Source of the DNA: Desulfovibrio sp.
Lineage (GTDB): Bacteria; Desulfobacterota; Desulfovibrionia; Desulfovibrionales; Desulfovibrionaceae
Direction: 5' to 3'
NCBI GenBank assembly: GCA_031288535.1
Contig: JAITRF010000062.1
Location: 1 to 46,341 of the forward strand
Length of the DNA stretch: 46,341 bases
Made by a program: the position numbers and the translations under genes. Below, one piece after another: positions 18,919 through 28,000 of this stretch (position 1 is its first letter; every line of letters begins with the position of its first letter). The notes below the pieces were generated by a model that made no database searches, had not been told where the DNA came from, and worked only from the letters and a program-made list of their open reading frames with translations.

Positions 18919-19035
18919 ATGAGAGTTCTTCTGGACACGAATATCTGCATTTACATGATAAAAAACAAGCCGCCGGAAGTTCGCAAGCACTTTGAACAGT
19001 TTGTTCCTGGAGATATTGCCATATCCTCTGCCTGA
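18919..19035 (+). pseudogene. Truncated VapC-type PIN-domain toxin remnant
   Basis: A 38-codon frame begins MRVLLDTNICIYMIKNKP, continues through EVRKHFEQFVPGDIAISSA and then stops. This is the N-terminal third of a VapC-family PIN ribonuclease, with the first catalytic Asp in LLDTN; full-length members are about 130 residues. GAGGAG precedes the ATG at a good distance, so it could still be translated, but the remaining catalytic acids are missing. Upstream sequence is replaced by the direct-repeat element and no complete vapB is visible. It looks like a decayed toxin-antitoxin locus. Confidence 0.72.
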
Positions 19036-19074
19036 TTGCGGAAATACCAAATAAATTTCCGGCTATAAGGCCGA

Positions 19075-19716
19075 TCAGAGCCCGATGCGGGGACAGAAGA
19101 CGTTTGCCTCGCAGTCTTTGCAAAAGGGACCGCGGGCCTTGCACACCTCGCGCCCGAAACTCACCATGCGGTGATTGGTGCTGCCCCATTGGTCCTGCGG
19201 AAAAAGCGGCAGCAGGTCTTTTTCCACCCGTACCGGGTCCTGTTGCCGCGTAAGGTCCAGGCGTCTGGCGATGCGCCCGACATGCGTGTCAACGGCCAGT
19301 CCGGCGTTAATTCCGTAAGCCCCGTAGAGCACGACGTTGGCGCTTTTGCGGGCTATGCCGGGCAGTGTCAGCAGGCTTTCCATATCTCCGGGCACTTCTC
19401 CGCCGTAGACTTCAAGCACGCGCCGCGCCGCGCCGATCAGGTTCCTGGCCTTGTTGCGGTAGAAGCCGGTGGGGCGGATCAGGGACTCAAGCTCGCAGAC
19501 GTCGGCGTCGGCCATCTCCCGCGGGGTGGGCAGACGGGAAAAGAGCGCGGGCGTCACGCTGTTCACGCGCTCGTCCGTACACTGGGCGGAGAGTTGCGTG
19601 GCAACCAGCAGCTGCCAGGGGGTTTCCGCTTTGAGAAAGCCTCTGGAAACAGGGTAGCGGGCCTGCAAAATCCCGAGCATCCGCTCCGCCCTTTCCCGTA
19701 CCCGGTTCTTGTCCAT
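19075..19716 (-). CDS. nth: Endonuclease III (DNA glycosylase/AP lyase)
   Basis: This base-excision repair enzyme removes oxidised pyrimidines and cleaves at AP sites. The 213-residue protein has the helix-hairpin-helix LPGIARKSANVVL with the catalytic Lys124, the catalytic Asp143 in VDTHVGRIARRL, and a C-terminal 4Fe-4S cluster loop with Cys192, 199, 202 and 208 (C-x6-C-x2-C-x5-C). The start at 19716 is where homology begins and GAAGG precedes it. A longer frame adding 50 residues has no support. The gene is divergent from a candidate small RNA and cutA. Confidence 0.96.
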   Translation of the reverse strand: MDKNRVRERAERMLGILQARYPVSRGFLKAETPWQLLVATQLSAQCTDERVNSVTPALFSRLPTPREMADADVCELESLIRPTGFYRNKARNLIGAARRVLEVYGGEVPGDMESLLTLPGIARKSANVVLYGAYGINAGLAVDTHVGRIARRLDLTRQQDPVRVEKDLLPLFPQDQWGSTNHRMVSFGREVCKARGPFCKDCEANVFCPRIGL

Positions 19717-19784
19717 GACCTTCGCCCCCGTCCCTTGATTTTCGCAAATTTTTCTTCCGGGAATTTCATTCCCCTTCGATCCAT

Positions 19785-19926
19785 TTGTCAAGGTTGAATT
19801 ATTAAGGTATGGTCGGAAGCGGAGTTGGAAGCGGACGCAAGCGCCAATCATGCCGGGCCGCCGCAACGGGCTTGTCCCGTGGCAATCCGGCGTGAGGGGC
19901 GGGCTTTCCGCCCCTGTATTTTTTTG
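19785..19926 (+). ncRNA. Candidate small RNA or leader with promoter and intrinsic terminator
   Basis: TTGTCA (19785-19790), a 17-bp spacer and TATGGT (19808-19813) form a promoter-like pair. About 80 nt further on, GGGGCGG-GCTTT-CCGCCCC (19896-19914) followed by TGTATTTTTTTG is a textbook intrinsic terminator. The roughly 107-nt transcript from about 19820 contains a nested hairpin (GCCGG...CCGGC enclosing ACGGG...CCCGT) and no ORF. It matches no RNA family I recognise. It could instead be an attenuated leader of cutA, which begins 185 nt later. Confidence 0.4.
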
Positions 19927-19976
19927 TGCGGACAGGCGTTGCCCGGAAAAAAAATCGGGTGCGGAAACTGTGGATT

Positions 19977-20102
19977 AGAGCGGTTTGACATTGAAAACGC
20001 GTAAACCGCTCCGCGGGGATTTGCAGGCGCATCCCCGCCGCGGGATTGTCGCGGGGCGGACCTGCTTCGCCGTCAAGCGACAGTTTCAAACGTAAACCGC
20101 CC
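19977..20102 (+). repeat. Dispersed ~125-bp palindromic repeat, copy E
   Basis: This full-length copy ends only 8 nt before the cutA ATG. It reads AGAGCGGTTTGACATTGAAA at its start and CAAACGTAAACCGCCC at its end, with the GGGGATTTGC...GCATCCCC hairpin between. It must form part of the cutA leader if transcription starts upstream. Confidence 0.82.
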
Positions 20103-20110
20103 TATAAGCT

Positions 20111-20428
20111 ATGGATGCCTTGATTGTGTATGTCACGACCCCGGACGAGACGAGCGCCGGGCTGATCGCCGAGGCGCTTGTGGAGGAGCGGCTGTGCGCC
20201 GGGGCGACCGTCCTCGCCGGGGCGCGTTCCGTTTTCCGCTGGAAAGGCGGCACGGTGCGGACCTCCGAGTGCGTGTGCCTGCTGATGACCAGTGAAACAA
20301 ACTACCCGGACCTGGAAAGGCGCGTGAGGGAGATGCACCCTTACGAGGTGCCCTGCATCGAGGCCCTGCCCGTGCGAAGCGCTTATCCGCCTTTTCTGCA
20401 ATGGATTGAAGACGAGACGAGGAACTGA
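20111..20428 (+). CDS. cutA: CutA1-family divalent-cation tolerance protein
   Basis: The 105-residue protein is a typical CutA1, a small trimeric protein linked to copper and divalent-metal tolerance but of uncertain biochemical role. Family features are VYVTTPD at the N-terminus, LVEERLCAGATV, SVFRWKGG, and MHPYEVPCIEALPV before the C-terminal WIEDE. There is no signal peptide. The stop lies 2 nt before the TTG start of the PfkB kinase, so these genes are cotranscribed. The sequence immediately upstream of the ATG is repeat-derived and shows no good Shine-Dalgarno. Confidence 0.93.
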   Translation: MDALIVYVTTPDETSAGLIAEALVEERLCAGATVLAGARSVFRWKGGTVRTSECVCLLMTSETNYPDLERRVREMHPYEVPCIEALPVRSAYPPFLQWIEDETRN

Positions 20429-20430
20429 TT

Positions 20431-21405
20431 TTGTCAGTGTTCATCACCGGTTCCATGGCCTATGACCGGATCATGAATTTTCCCGGAAAATTCATGGATT
20501 TCATCCTGCCGGATCAGATACATAATCTCAATGTTTCTTTTTTTATCGACAGGCTGGATGAAAAGCTGGGCGGCAATGCCGGAAACATCTCCTATTCCCT
20601 GAATCTGCTGGGAGAAAAGGGTATCGTCCTGGCCAGCGCGGGCAGGGACTTTGACCGCTACCGGGCGGTCATGGAGGAGCGCGGGCTATCGCTTGAGGGA
20701 GTGCGCCGGATTGAGAGCGAGCTTACGGCGGCAGCCTATATCATCACGGATCAGGCCAACAACCAGATCACCGGCTTCCACGCCGCCGCCCTGACCCATC
20801 CCTGCCTCTACAAATTTCCGGAGATGGACGCGCAAAGGGACCTGGCCATCGTATGTCCGAGCAATCCCCTGGATATGAACGAACATCCACTTTTCTACAA
20901 GGAGAAGGGCGTACGCTATATCTACGATCCGGCCCAGCAGCTTCCCATCCTGAATCCCTCCGATATTCTGGAACGCGTGGGCGGAGCCTATCTGCTCGTG
21001 GGAAACGACTACGAGATCGGTCTGGTCATGAAGCTTACCGGAAAGAGCCGGGAAGAGCTGGTGGAGATGACGCGGCGCGGGCTGGTGGTCACTCTGGGGG
21101 AAAGGGGGGCGCTGGTTCTGGAGAAAGGCGCGGGAGAGACGGCCGTGCCCAGCGCGCCCGTGCCGGATGTGGCCGACCCGACCGGGGCCGGAGACGCCTT
21201 CAGGGCCGGATTGATCAAAGGTCTTCTGCTTGACCGGCCCCTGGCGGAATGCGCCCGCTTGGGCGCTGTTTGCGCCGCGTACTGCATAGAGAAGCACGGA
21301 ACCCAGGAACACGGCTTTACGCCGGAGGATTTTGCCGCCCGCTACGAGGCGGCCTTCGGCGGATTTTGGCTGCGGGAGCCTCTCGCGACAAATATTTCGA
21401 GGTAG
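20431..21405 (+). CDS. PfkB-family carbohydrate/nucleoside kinase (adenosine-kinase-like)
   Basis: The 324-residue ribokinase-superfamily protein has the N-terminal GSMAYDRIM, the substrate-site motif GGNAGNISYSLNLLG, the LGERGALV strand, and the ATP/catalytic signature DPTGAGDAFRAG with the catalytic Asp (about residue 256). The N-terminal pattern resembles adenosine kinase and ribokinase more than phosphofructokinase, but the substrate cannot be fixed from sequence. The TTG at 20431 is taken as the start because GAGG lies 8 nt before it; GTG at 20437 is an alternative. It is the second gene of the cutA operon and ends 2 nt before the TPR gene. Confidence 0.88.
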   Translation: MSVFITGSMAYDRIMNFPGKFMDFILPDQIHNLNVSFFIDRLDEKLGGNAGNISYSLNLLGEKGIVLASAGRDFDRYRAVMEERGLSLEGVRRIESELTAAAYIITDQANNQITGFHAAALTHPCLYKFPEMDAQRDLAIVCPSNPLDMNEHPLFYKEKGVRYIYDPAQQLPILNPSDILERVGGAYLLVGNDYEIGLVMKLTGKSREELVEMTRRGLVVTLGERGALVLEKGAGETAVPSAPVPDVADPTGAGDAFRAGLIKGLLLDRPLAECARLGAVCAAYCIEKHGTQEHGFTPEDFAARYEAAFGGFWLREPLATNISR

Positions 21406-21407
21406 GC

Positions 21408-22052
21408 ATGCGAGTGCAATATTCGCAGAAAGACTTGGAATTTCTCGGCCGACAGGTCGCGGCAGGGCAGTATGTGCGCCGCCCGACCTTTGTGCTCGCG
21501 CTGGCGCTTGCGCTCGTCGTCGGCCTCTGTGCGGGGTATTTTCTCTCTCCCTCCGCTTCCGGTCCGTCTTCCGGGGATGAGGCGCGCAAGCGTCCCCTGA
21601 CCAAGGATGGGGCGGCCGACATGGGCCGGAAGGGCGAGATACTCCAGTCCATACTCCGGCACGAGGAAGAGGCGCGTAAAGACCCCGGCAAGGCCGAGGT
21701 CTGGGAGCACCTCGGCAATTTGTACTTCGACGCCGGGGAAGCGGGCAAAGCCGTGAACGCCTATAACAAGGCCCTGGAATTGAGCCCCGCCCGCCCGGGG
21801 GTGCTGGTGGACTGCGGCGTTATGTACAGGGATCTGAAACAGTACGACAAGGCTTTGGAATATTTCCGGAAAGCCCTTGAGTTACAGCCGGGGCACGAAC
21901 AGGCCCTGTTCAATTCCGGCATCGTGCTGTACTTCGATCTCGGCAGAAAGGAGGACGGCATAAAGTCCTGGCGTACCCTGTTGCGGAAAAATCCCGATGC
22001 TGCTACGCCTTCGGGTGGACGCCTTGCGGACATGATTGAACAGTTGAAATGA
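21408..22052 (+). CDS. Single-pass membrane protein with TPR repeats
   Basis: The 214-residue protein has a short cytoplasmic N-terminus, one membrane helix (FVLALALALVVGLCAGYFL, about 31-49) and then a soluble, presumably periplasmic, domain. That domain has about three tetratricopeptide repeats (AEVWEHLGNLYFDAGEAGKA, PGVLVDCGVMYRDLKQYDKA, EQALFNSGIVLYFDLGRKED). TPRs mediate protein-protein contacts, so a scaffold or assembly role is likely. The ATG at 21408 is preceded by GAGG; a longer upstream frame would lie inside the kinase gene. It precedes the giant 7TM protein by 15 nt and may act with it. Confidence 0.85.
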   Translation: MRVQYSQKDLEFLGRQVAAGQYVRRPTFVLALALALVVGLCAGYFLSPSASGPSSGDEARKRPLTKDGAADMGRKGEILQSILRHEEEARKDPGKAEVWEHLGNLYFDAGEAGKAVNAYNKALELSPARPGVLVDCGVMYRDLKQYDKALEYFRKALELQPGHEQALFNSGIVLYFDLGRKEDGIKSWRTLLRKNPDAATPSGGRLADMIEQLK

Positions 22053-22067
22053 TGGGAGAGATCCCGC

Positions 22068-25000
22068 ATGCGCAATAGCTTGGAAAAATTAAAGAAAATA
22101 TGCTTCGGCCTGGGCATCGGCCTGCTCTGCGCGTTTTTCGCCTCTCCCGTTGCGGCCAAGGTTCTGGCGGCGGATCGGGTTGCCGCCCCGGAATCCCTGC
22201 TCCCGTATTTTTCCTGGCTTGCGGATGTGAACGGAGAACTCGACATCCGGGCTGTTTCCTCCGAGGCCGTGCAGGAGCGCTTCGCTCCCCTGGCCGGAGG
22301 AATTCCCCTGAGAGGGACCGGGCCGGTCTGGCTCCGTCTGGATATCTCCCGCGGCCAGCCCTCCGGAATGCAGGCTGCGCCTGCGGCCAGGAATCGTCTG
22401 GTCATGCGTCTGGGGCAGCTGCCTCCGGGCGGGGCGGAAATTTTTTCTCCGGAGCCGGCCGCCTTTTCCGCGCCCGCGAACTGGCGCAGCGAACGCGTAA
22501 ATTCCATGGAAGAGGCGCTTTTGCCGGAGCCGGGACTGTCGCCGCTCCGGGTTTACATCCGGCTTGAGGAGATGCCCGGACTCTGGTTTTCGCCCGGAGT
22601 AAACCCGCGCAACGCGGCCGCGACGGACATTCTACCCTCGGAACTGCTCTTGCCCGGCATTATCATAGCCGCCCTGCTGGCCTGTTTTTTGCGCGCCATA
22701 GCGGAGCAATCGCAGTGGGCGCTGTGGGCCGCCCTTTTTCTGGGCTGCGTCCTGGCGCAGAGCCGCCTGCCCCTGCCTCTCCTCGGCCGGACCCCGCTTC
22801 CCGCGGATCTGCCCAGCCTGCTTGCGCCCGGTCTGTCTCTGATTTTGCTTCCGCACGTGGGCAGACGCATTTTTTTCGCCGCCGGCAATTCTCTCTGGAA
22901 AAACAGCATATTTTATCTCTGCTCGGCTCTGGGCGCGGCGATAGCCCTTGTCCCGCTTCTGAGCGGGCAATTGTGGCTGGCCAGGCTTTTCCCCCTCTGG
23001 CCCCTGCTGCTTGTGCCCCTGCTGCCCGTCTGCGTCAGCGCCCTGACCGCCCGCCAGCCCGGGTCCCTGGCTTTCAGCGGGGCCGTGGCCATGCCGGTTC
23101 TCGGGGCCGTTCTCGCGCTTTTCGCCTTGAAATTTCCCGATATACATCCTCTGGCGGCCCAGGGAGGGCTGTGGGGCCTGGCCGTGGGCGGGCTCGGTCT
23201 GGCTTTGGCCCGTATTCCCAAGGCTGCCCGGCAGGGAGGATCGGATCTGGCGGTCAGTCTCGCGGAGGCTGTGGGGGCGGAATCTTTTTCCACCCTGTCG
23301 GCGCAGAGCCAGTATGACGAATTGCCTCCTCTGGAGGTGATGCGCATGGGCGATCCGGAAGCGGGCGCGGATGTTCCCGCCCTGCCGGCGGGCGATCCCG
23401 GCAGCGGAGCCGAAGACGGAGCGCAGACGGAAAAATGGGAAAAGGGCGTGTGGACCAAGACCGGCGCAGGATTTTCCGAATATCCGGGATTTGCGGCCGG
23501 CCGGGACGAGGAAGACGGGATGTCTCCCGGCGAGGCTTCGCCCGGCGGGGAAGAGGCCGGACTGCCTCCGGAAGTGCTGGCCACTCTGCGGGGCGAATCC
23601 GAGATCTCCGAGGCCGCGTTCATCTTCAACATCCACTCCCTGGTGCGGGAAGTGCACGAGATGGTGCTTCCCCTGGCCAAAAGCCGGGGGTTGATTCTGT
23701 CCTGGTATATCGCCCCGGTTTGCCCCGCCCTGCTGGAAGGGGACGCGCCGCGCCTGCGCGGCGCTTTGGCCCTGCTTCTGCAAAACGCCGTGCGGGCCTG
23801 CGTCGAAGGCGTGGTGCAGCTCAGCGTCCGCCCAGCCCCCGGAGGACAAGGACAGGGAGACCTTCTTTTCACCATCAGCGACAGCGGGGCGGCGAAGCAC
23901 ACGGATGCCGGCTTCTTTCTCGCCTGGGAACTTTCCGCTCGCTCCGGCGGCGCCTTCACTGTGGATTACTCTCCGCAAAGCGGAACCCGCATAGCGTTCA
24001 CAGCCCGCTTCGCCGTGCCTTCCGAAGATGCGGCGCAAACTTCGGCGCCATTCCCGGCGCTTGAAGAGAACTTTGCGGAGGCGGCGGGGGAATCCCCGCC
24101 CGAAGGCGTCCAGGGCAGCTTTGAGGAAGGCGGCGGGAGCGGCCCGGGCCTGATTGCGCCTGTCGGCCATCCGCAGGAGGAGGCCGGGGGCGCGGACGGC
24201 GCGGAACCCGGCCGGGCGGATTCCGGCGCGGACGTGAAGGCGGACACTCCCCTCATACTTCTGGGGGACATGACCAGCCACAGCAGACGGACGATAGCCG
24301 GCTATCTCCGGGATTTTCCCTTCGAAAACCTGGGAGAATGCGACGCGGAGCAAATCCGGCGCATACTTCAGGAAAAAACGGCGGCCCTGCTCATCTTTGA
24401 CGCGGACATGCCGGAAGCCGACATTGTCCGGAGCATAGGCACCCTGCGCGCGGAGGAAGACATCCGGGGAACGGAGCCTCTGCCCGTTCTGGTGATAGCC
24501 GGACACAGGGCGCAGGCCGAGCGGCTGCTCAAGGCCGGGGCCAGCCACGTCCTGGGCAAGCCCTTTACCCGGCAGGCCCTGCGGGAACAGGTGATCGCCG
24601 TCCTGCCCGCCCATGCCGCATCCGGCGCCGCCTCGGAACGCACGCAAGGACAGCCTGATTCCCCGGACCTCCCTGAAACGCGAGAAACGCCCGCGGCGGA
24701 AGCCGCCGCCCAGCCGGCCGCCGCCCCGCGGGAACCCTGGACAAGCTCTTACGAGGAGGAGAGGGCGAAGGTATGGGAAAGCCCGTCCGTCCGGGCGGAT
24801 CAGGGTCCGGACTTGCGCGGTCCGGGTGTCGCCGCGGAAGAAACACAAGCCGTCCGTGCCTGGGACGCGGAGGGCGGGCGCGAACCCTGGAGCGAAGAAC
24901 CTCCCTATGCGGGGGAAAGGCGCGCTTTTGCCGACCCCTCCATCCACGATCTTTTCCTGGACCCCAGCATTGCCTTTCTGCACCCCGGCCAGCTCGCCCC

Positions 25001-28000
25001 CTTTCACGCGCCGCGGCATTCCACAGCCTCCGCTGAGACGCCTTACCATGAAGCGGACGCGCCGGCATCCGGGGAGGCCGCGCCAAAACCGGACGCCGCC
25101 GGGGCAGGGAGCGTACCCGCCGAGAGGACGGCCGCATCGGAAGCCGGCGACGCCTCCCGGACGCCGGATGCGCAGGCGGAGAACGCCGGGGCCGAACCCG
25201 GAGCCGATGCTCCGCCGGAGCGGAAAGACCAGGCCGCACCCGGCGAGGCCCCCCGACCGCTTGATGCCGGGACCGGATCGACGCCCGATGCCCCTCCGGA
25301 GCGGAAGGCGCAGGCCACGCCCGGCGCGCCGGGAGCCGCCGTCTCCGGCCGCACCGTCGGTCCCAAGGTCAAATTGACCCCCGCCCGCTTACCGCGTCCC
25401 TCCCGGGATGCGGCGGGCGCGGCCGGGGGAAGCGCCGCCGGGACGACGGCCGCCCCGTCAGCGGAACCACGGAGCGCCGCCCCCCACCACGGTCCCAGGA
25501 TCAAATTGACCCCCACAAAATTGCGGCCCCCGGACATGGACCACGACGCTTCCCGGGCCGCACAGGCTGCAGGACAGGCAACCGTGGTTCCGCCCCCCGC
25601 CGCGCCGGGTTCGGCAGCGGTTTCCCCCGCGCCCGTTTCGAATGCGGCGGGTCCCGCTCCGTCTCCGGGTACGCCCGAGCGTTCCGCCGCCCCCATCCTG
25701 AGCGGAGGCCCCAGTATCAAGCTGTCTCCCACCCGCATGCCGCGTCCGCTCCCGGACGGGTCCGGCGCTTTGGGGACCGCGCCGGCTGCGGGACGGGCAA
25801 CTGAAGTCCCCTCTCCCGCCGCGCCCGCTTCGGAAGCGGCGGGTTCTGCCGCGACTTCCGCCGCGCCCGCTTCAGACGCGACGGGCCCAGCTCCGTCTCC
25901 GGGTACGCCCGAGCGTTCCGCCGCTCCCATCCTGAGCGGAGGCCCCAAAGTCAAGCTGTCTCCCACCCGCGTGCCGCGTCCGCTCCCGGACGGGTCCGGC
26001 GCTTTGGGGACCGCGCCGACTGCGGGACGGGAAACTGAAGCCCCCTCTCCCGCCGCGCAGGATGCGGCGGGCTCTGCCGCAGCTTCCCCCGCGCCCGCTT
26101 CGGACGTGGCGGTTCCCGCTCCGTCTCCGATTACGCCCGAGCGTTCCGCCGCTACCATCCTTAGCGGTCCCCCCAAAGTCAAGCTGCCTCCCACCCGCAT
26201 GCCTCGTCCGCTCCCGGACGGGTCCGGCGCTTTCAGGACCGCGCCGGCTGCGGGACGGGAAACAGGAACCTCCTCTCCCGCCGCGCCCGCTTCGGACGCG
26301 ACGGGTCCCGCTCCGTCTCCGGGCACGCCCGAGCGTTCCGCCGCTCCCATCCTGAGCGGAGGCCCCAAAGTCAAGCTGTCTCCCACCCGCATGCCGCGTC
26401 CGCTCCCGGACGGGTCCGGCGCTTTGGGGACCGCGCCGGCTGCGGGGCGGGCAACTGAAGTCCCCTCTCCCGCCGCGCCGGATACGGCGGGTTCGGCCGC
26501 GTCCTCCCCCGCGCCCGCTTCGGAAGCGGCGTCCCTGGCGTCAAAACCCGTCACCCCGGGATCGCCCGCAACGCCGGCCAGAACCGCCGCGGCCGCTTTC
26601 CAGAAATTACGCCGCAATATCACTACGCAGCCCGGCACCCCTCCGCTTTCGGAGGCCAAAGCCGCCGGAGAACGTGAGGGCGGCGTGCCCGCTTTGCGCA
26701 AGTTGAGGAGAAAAGTCGCGCCGCAGCCCCCCGCCGACGCAAAGACGTCCCCCCCAGCCGCGGTTGCCCCCGCAGACGCCGGAGGCAAAGCCGCCGCTGT
26801 TTTGCCGCCGCAGGCGAAGGGCGTTCCGACGGAGGAAAAATCGCGGGAAGCTTTTGCCCCGGCGCCAGCGGCCGCTCCTCCCGCCCCTTCCCCGGCCGCC
26901 TATATGTCGGCCGACCTGGAGACTTCGGCCTGGACCAGAAGTTACTCCGCGGCTCCCTCCGCCCCGGCAGCGCCTGAAAACGCCGTGGCGGCGCAGGCCG
27001 ATGCTCCCCCCGCGCGACAGACCGATGCGGAGGACGTATCCGCGCCCAAAATCAAGGTGGGACCCACCCGCTTGCCGCGACGCTCTCCGGATGCCGGAGA
27101 CGACGGCGATTCCGCGCCGCAGGCGCGGGAGGCTTCCGCCGTTCCGGGACACACCGCTTCGTCGATTTTCTATTCGCCGGACGACCTGGAGTCCTCGCCC
27201 TGGACCAGGGGCTATGCCGCGCCGCGATCCGACGTTTCCACCTCGGACCGGTCCGGCGTCCCGGCCGACCCGGCCGGCCCCAAAGTCAAATTGCCTCCCA
27301 CCCGCTTGCCGCGCAAACCTTTGGAAGACAGCGACGTCTTCGGAGCGAAAACGCGGGAGGAGGCCGTTCCCGAACGCGTTTCGGCCATTGAGGCCGCTGC
27401 CGCCAACGGGGGCGCCGCCCCGATGATCCTGGGGCTTTCCGTGGACGACGTCACCCCGTCCAAGGTTTCCTCCGATGCGGAGCAAGGCGGCGAGGACTCC
27501 GGAACGGGGGGCGCATCCTTTCCCACGGATAAATTTGACGAGTGGTTCCAGCCGCATATGCGTACAGTTACGCAACTGCATCCGGAAGCCTCAGCCTTGT
27601 CGGCGATCGCCCGCACCATTGTGACTGAGGATCAGCCGCTCTTTGTCCTCGACGACATCAGGGAAGACAGCGCCGATGCGGACAAGGCGCGTTCCAGAGG
27701 GAGCATGCCGGGATACATGCGCCGCCGTCCCAATCCCGGGTCTCTGCTGGATTTCGTTCTTGCCCCTGAGGACGCGGATGGGGAAAAGGCCGACGGGGAT
27801 GCCGGAACCGACGACAGGCGGGATTTTTCCGTAACTCCGGTGCCGGGCATAGAAGGAGAACACATAGAATCCGCCGCCATACCCCTTATACCCGGGCTGG
27901 TGGAAGCCATAGGCACGGCCCTGCGGGATGCGGCCGGCGGGCTTTCGGAAAAGCATACCGTTCTGGCCCAGGAAGCCGCCTCGCGCTTGGCCGGGAGGGC

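Noticed and set aside
19820..19926. Candidate small RNA as the 4.5S SRP RNA
   Set aside because: It lacks the GGTC...GGAAGCA apical motif; the true SRP RNA is at 28965-29046.
25620..26560. Regularly spaced similar units considered as a CRISPR array
   Set aside because: Units are 192-234 bp, all in frame, and near-identical throughout rather than short repeats with unique spacers; they encode protein repeats.
25043..26788. 581-codon frame on the minus strand inside the giant 7TM gene
   Set aside because: It mirrors the Pro/Ala/Gly repeats of the linker; no start signal and no conserved region. The plus-strand frame extends well beyond it and contains real domains.
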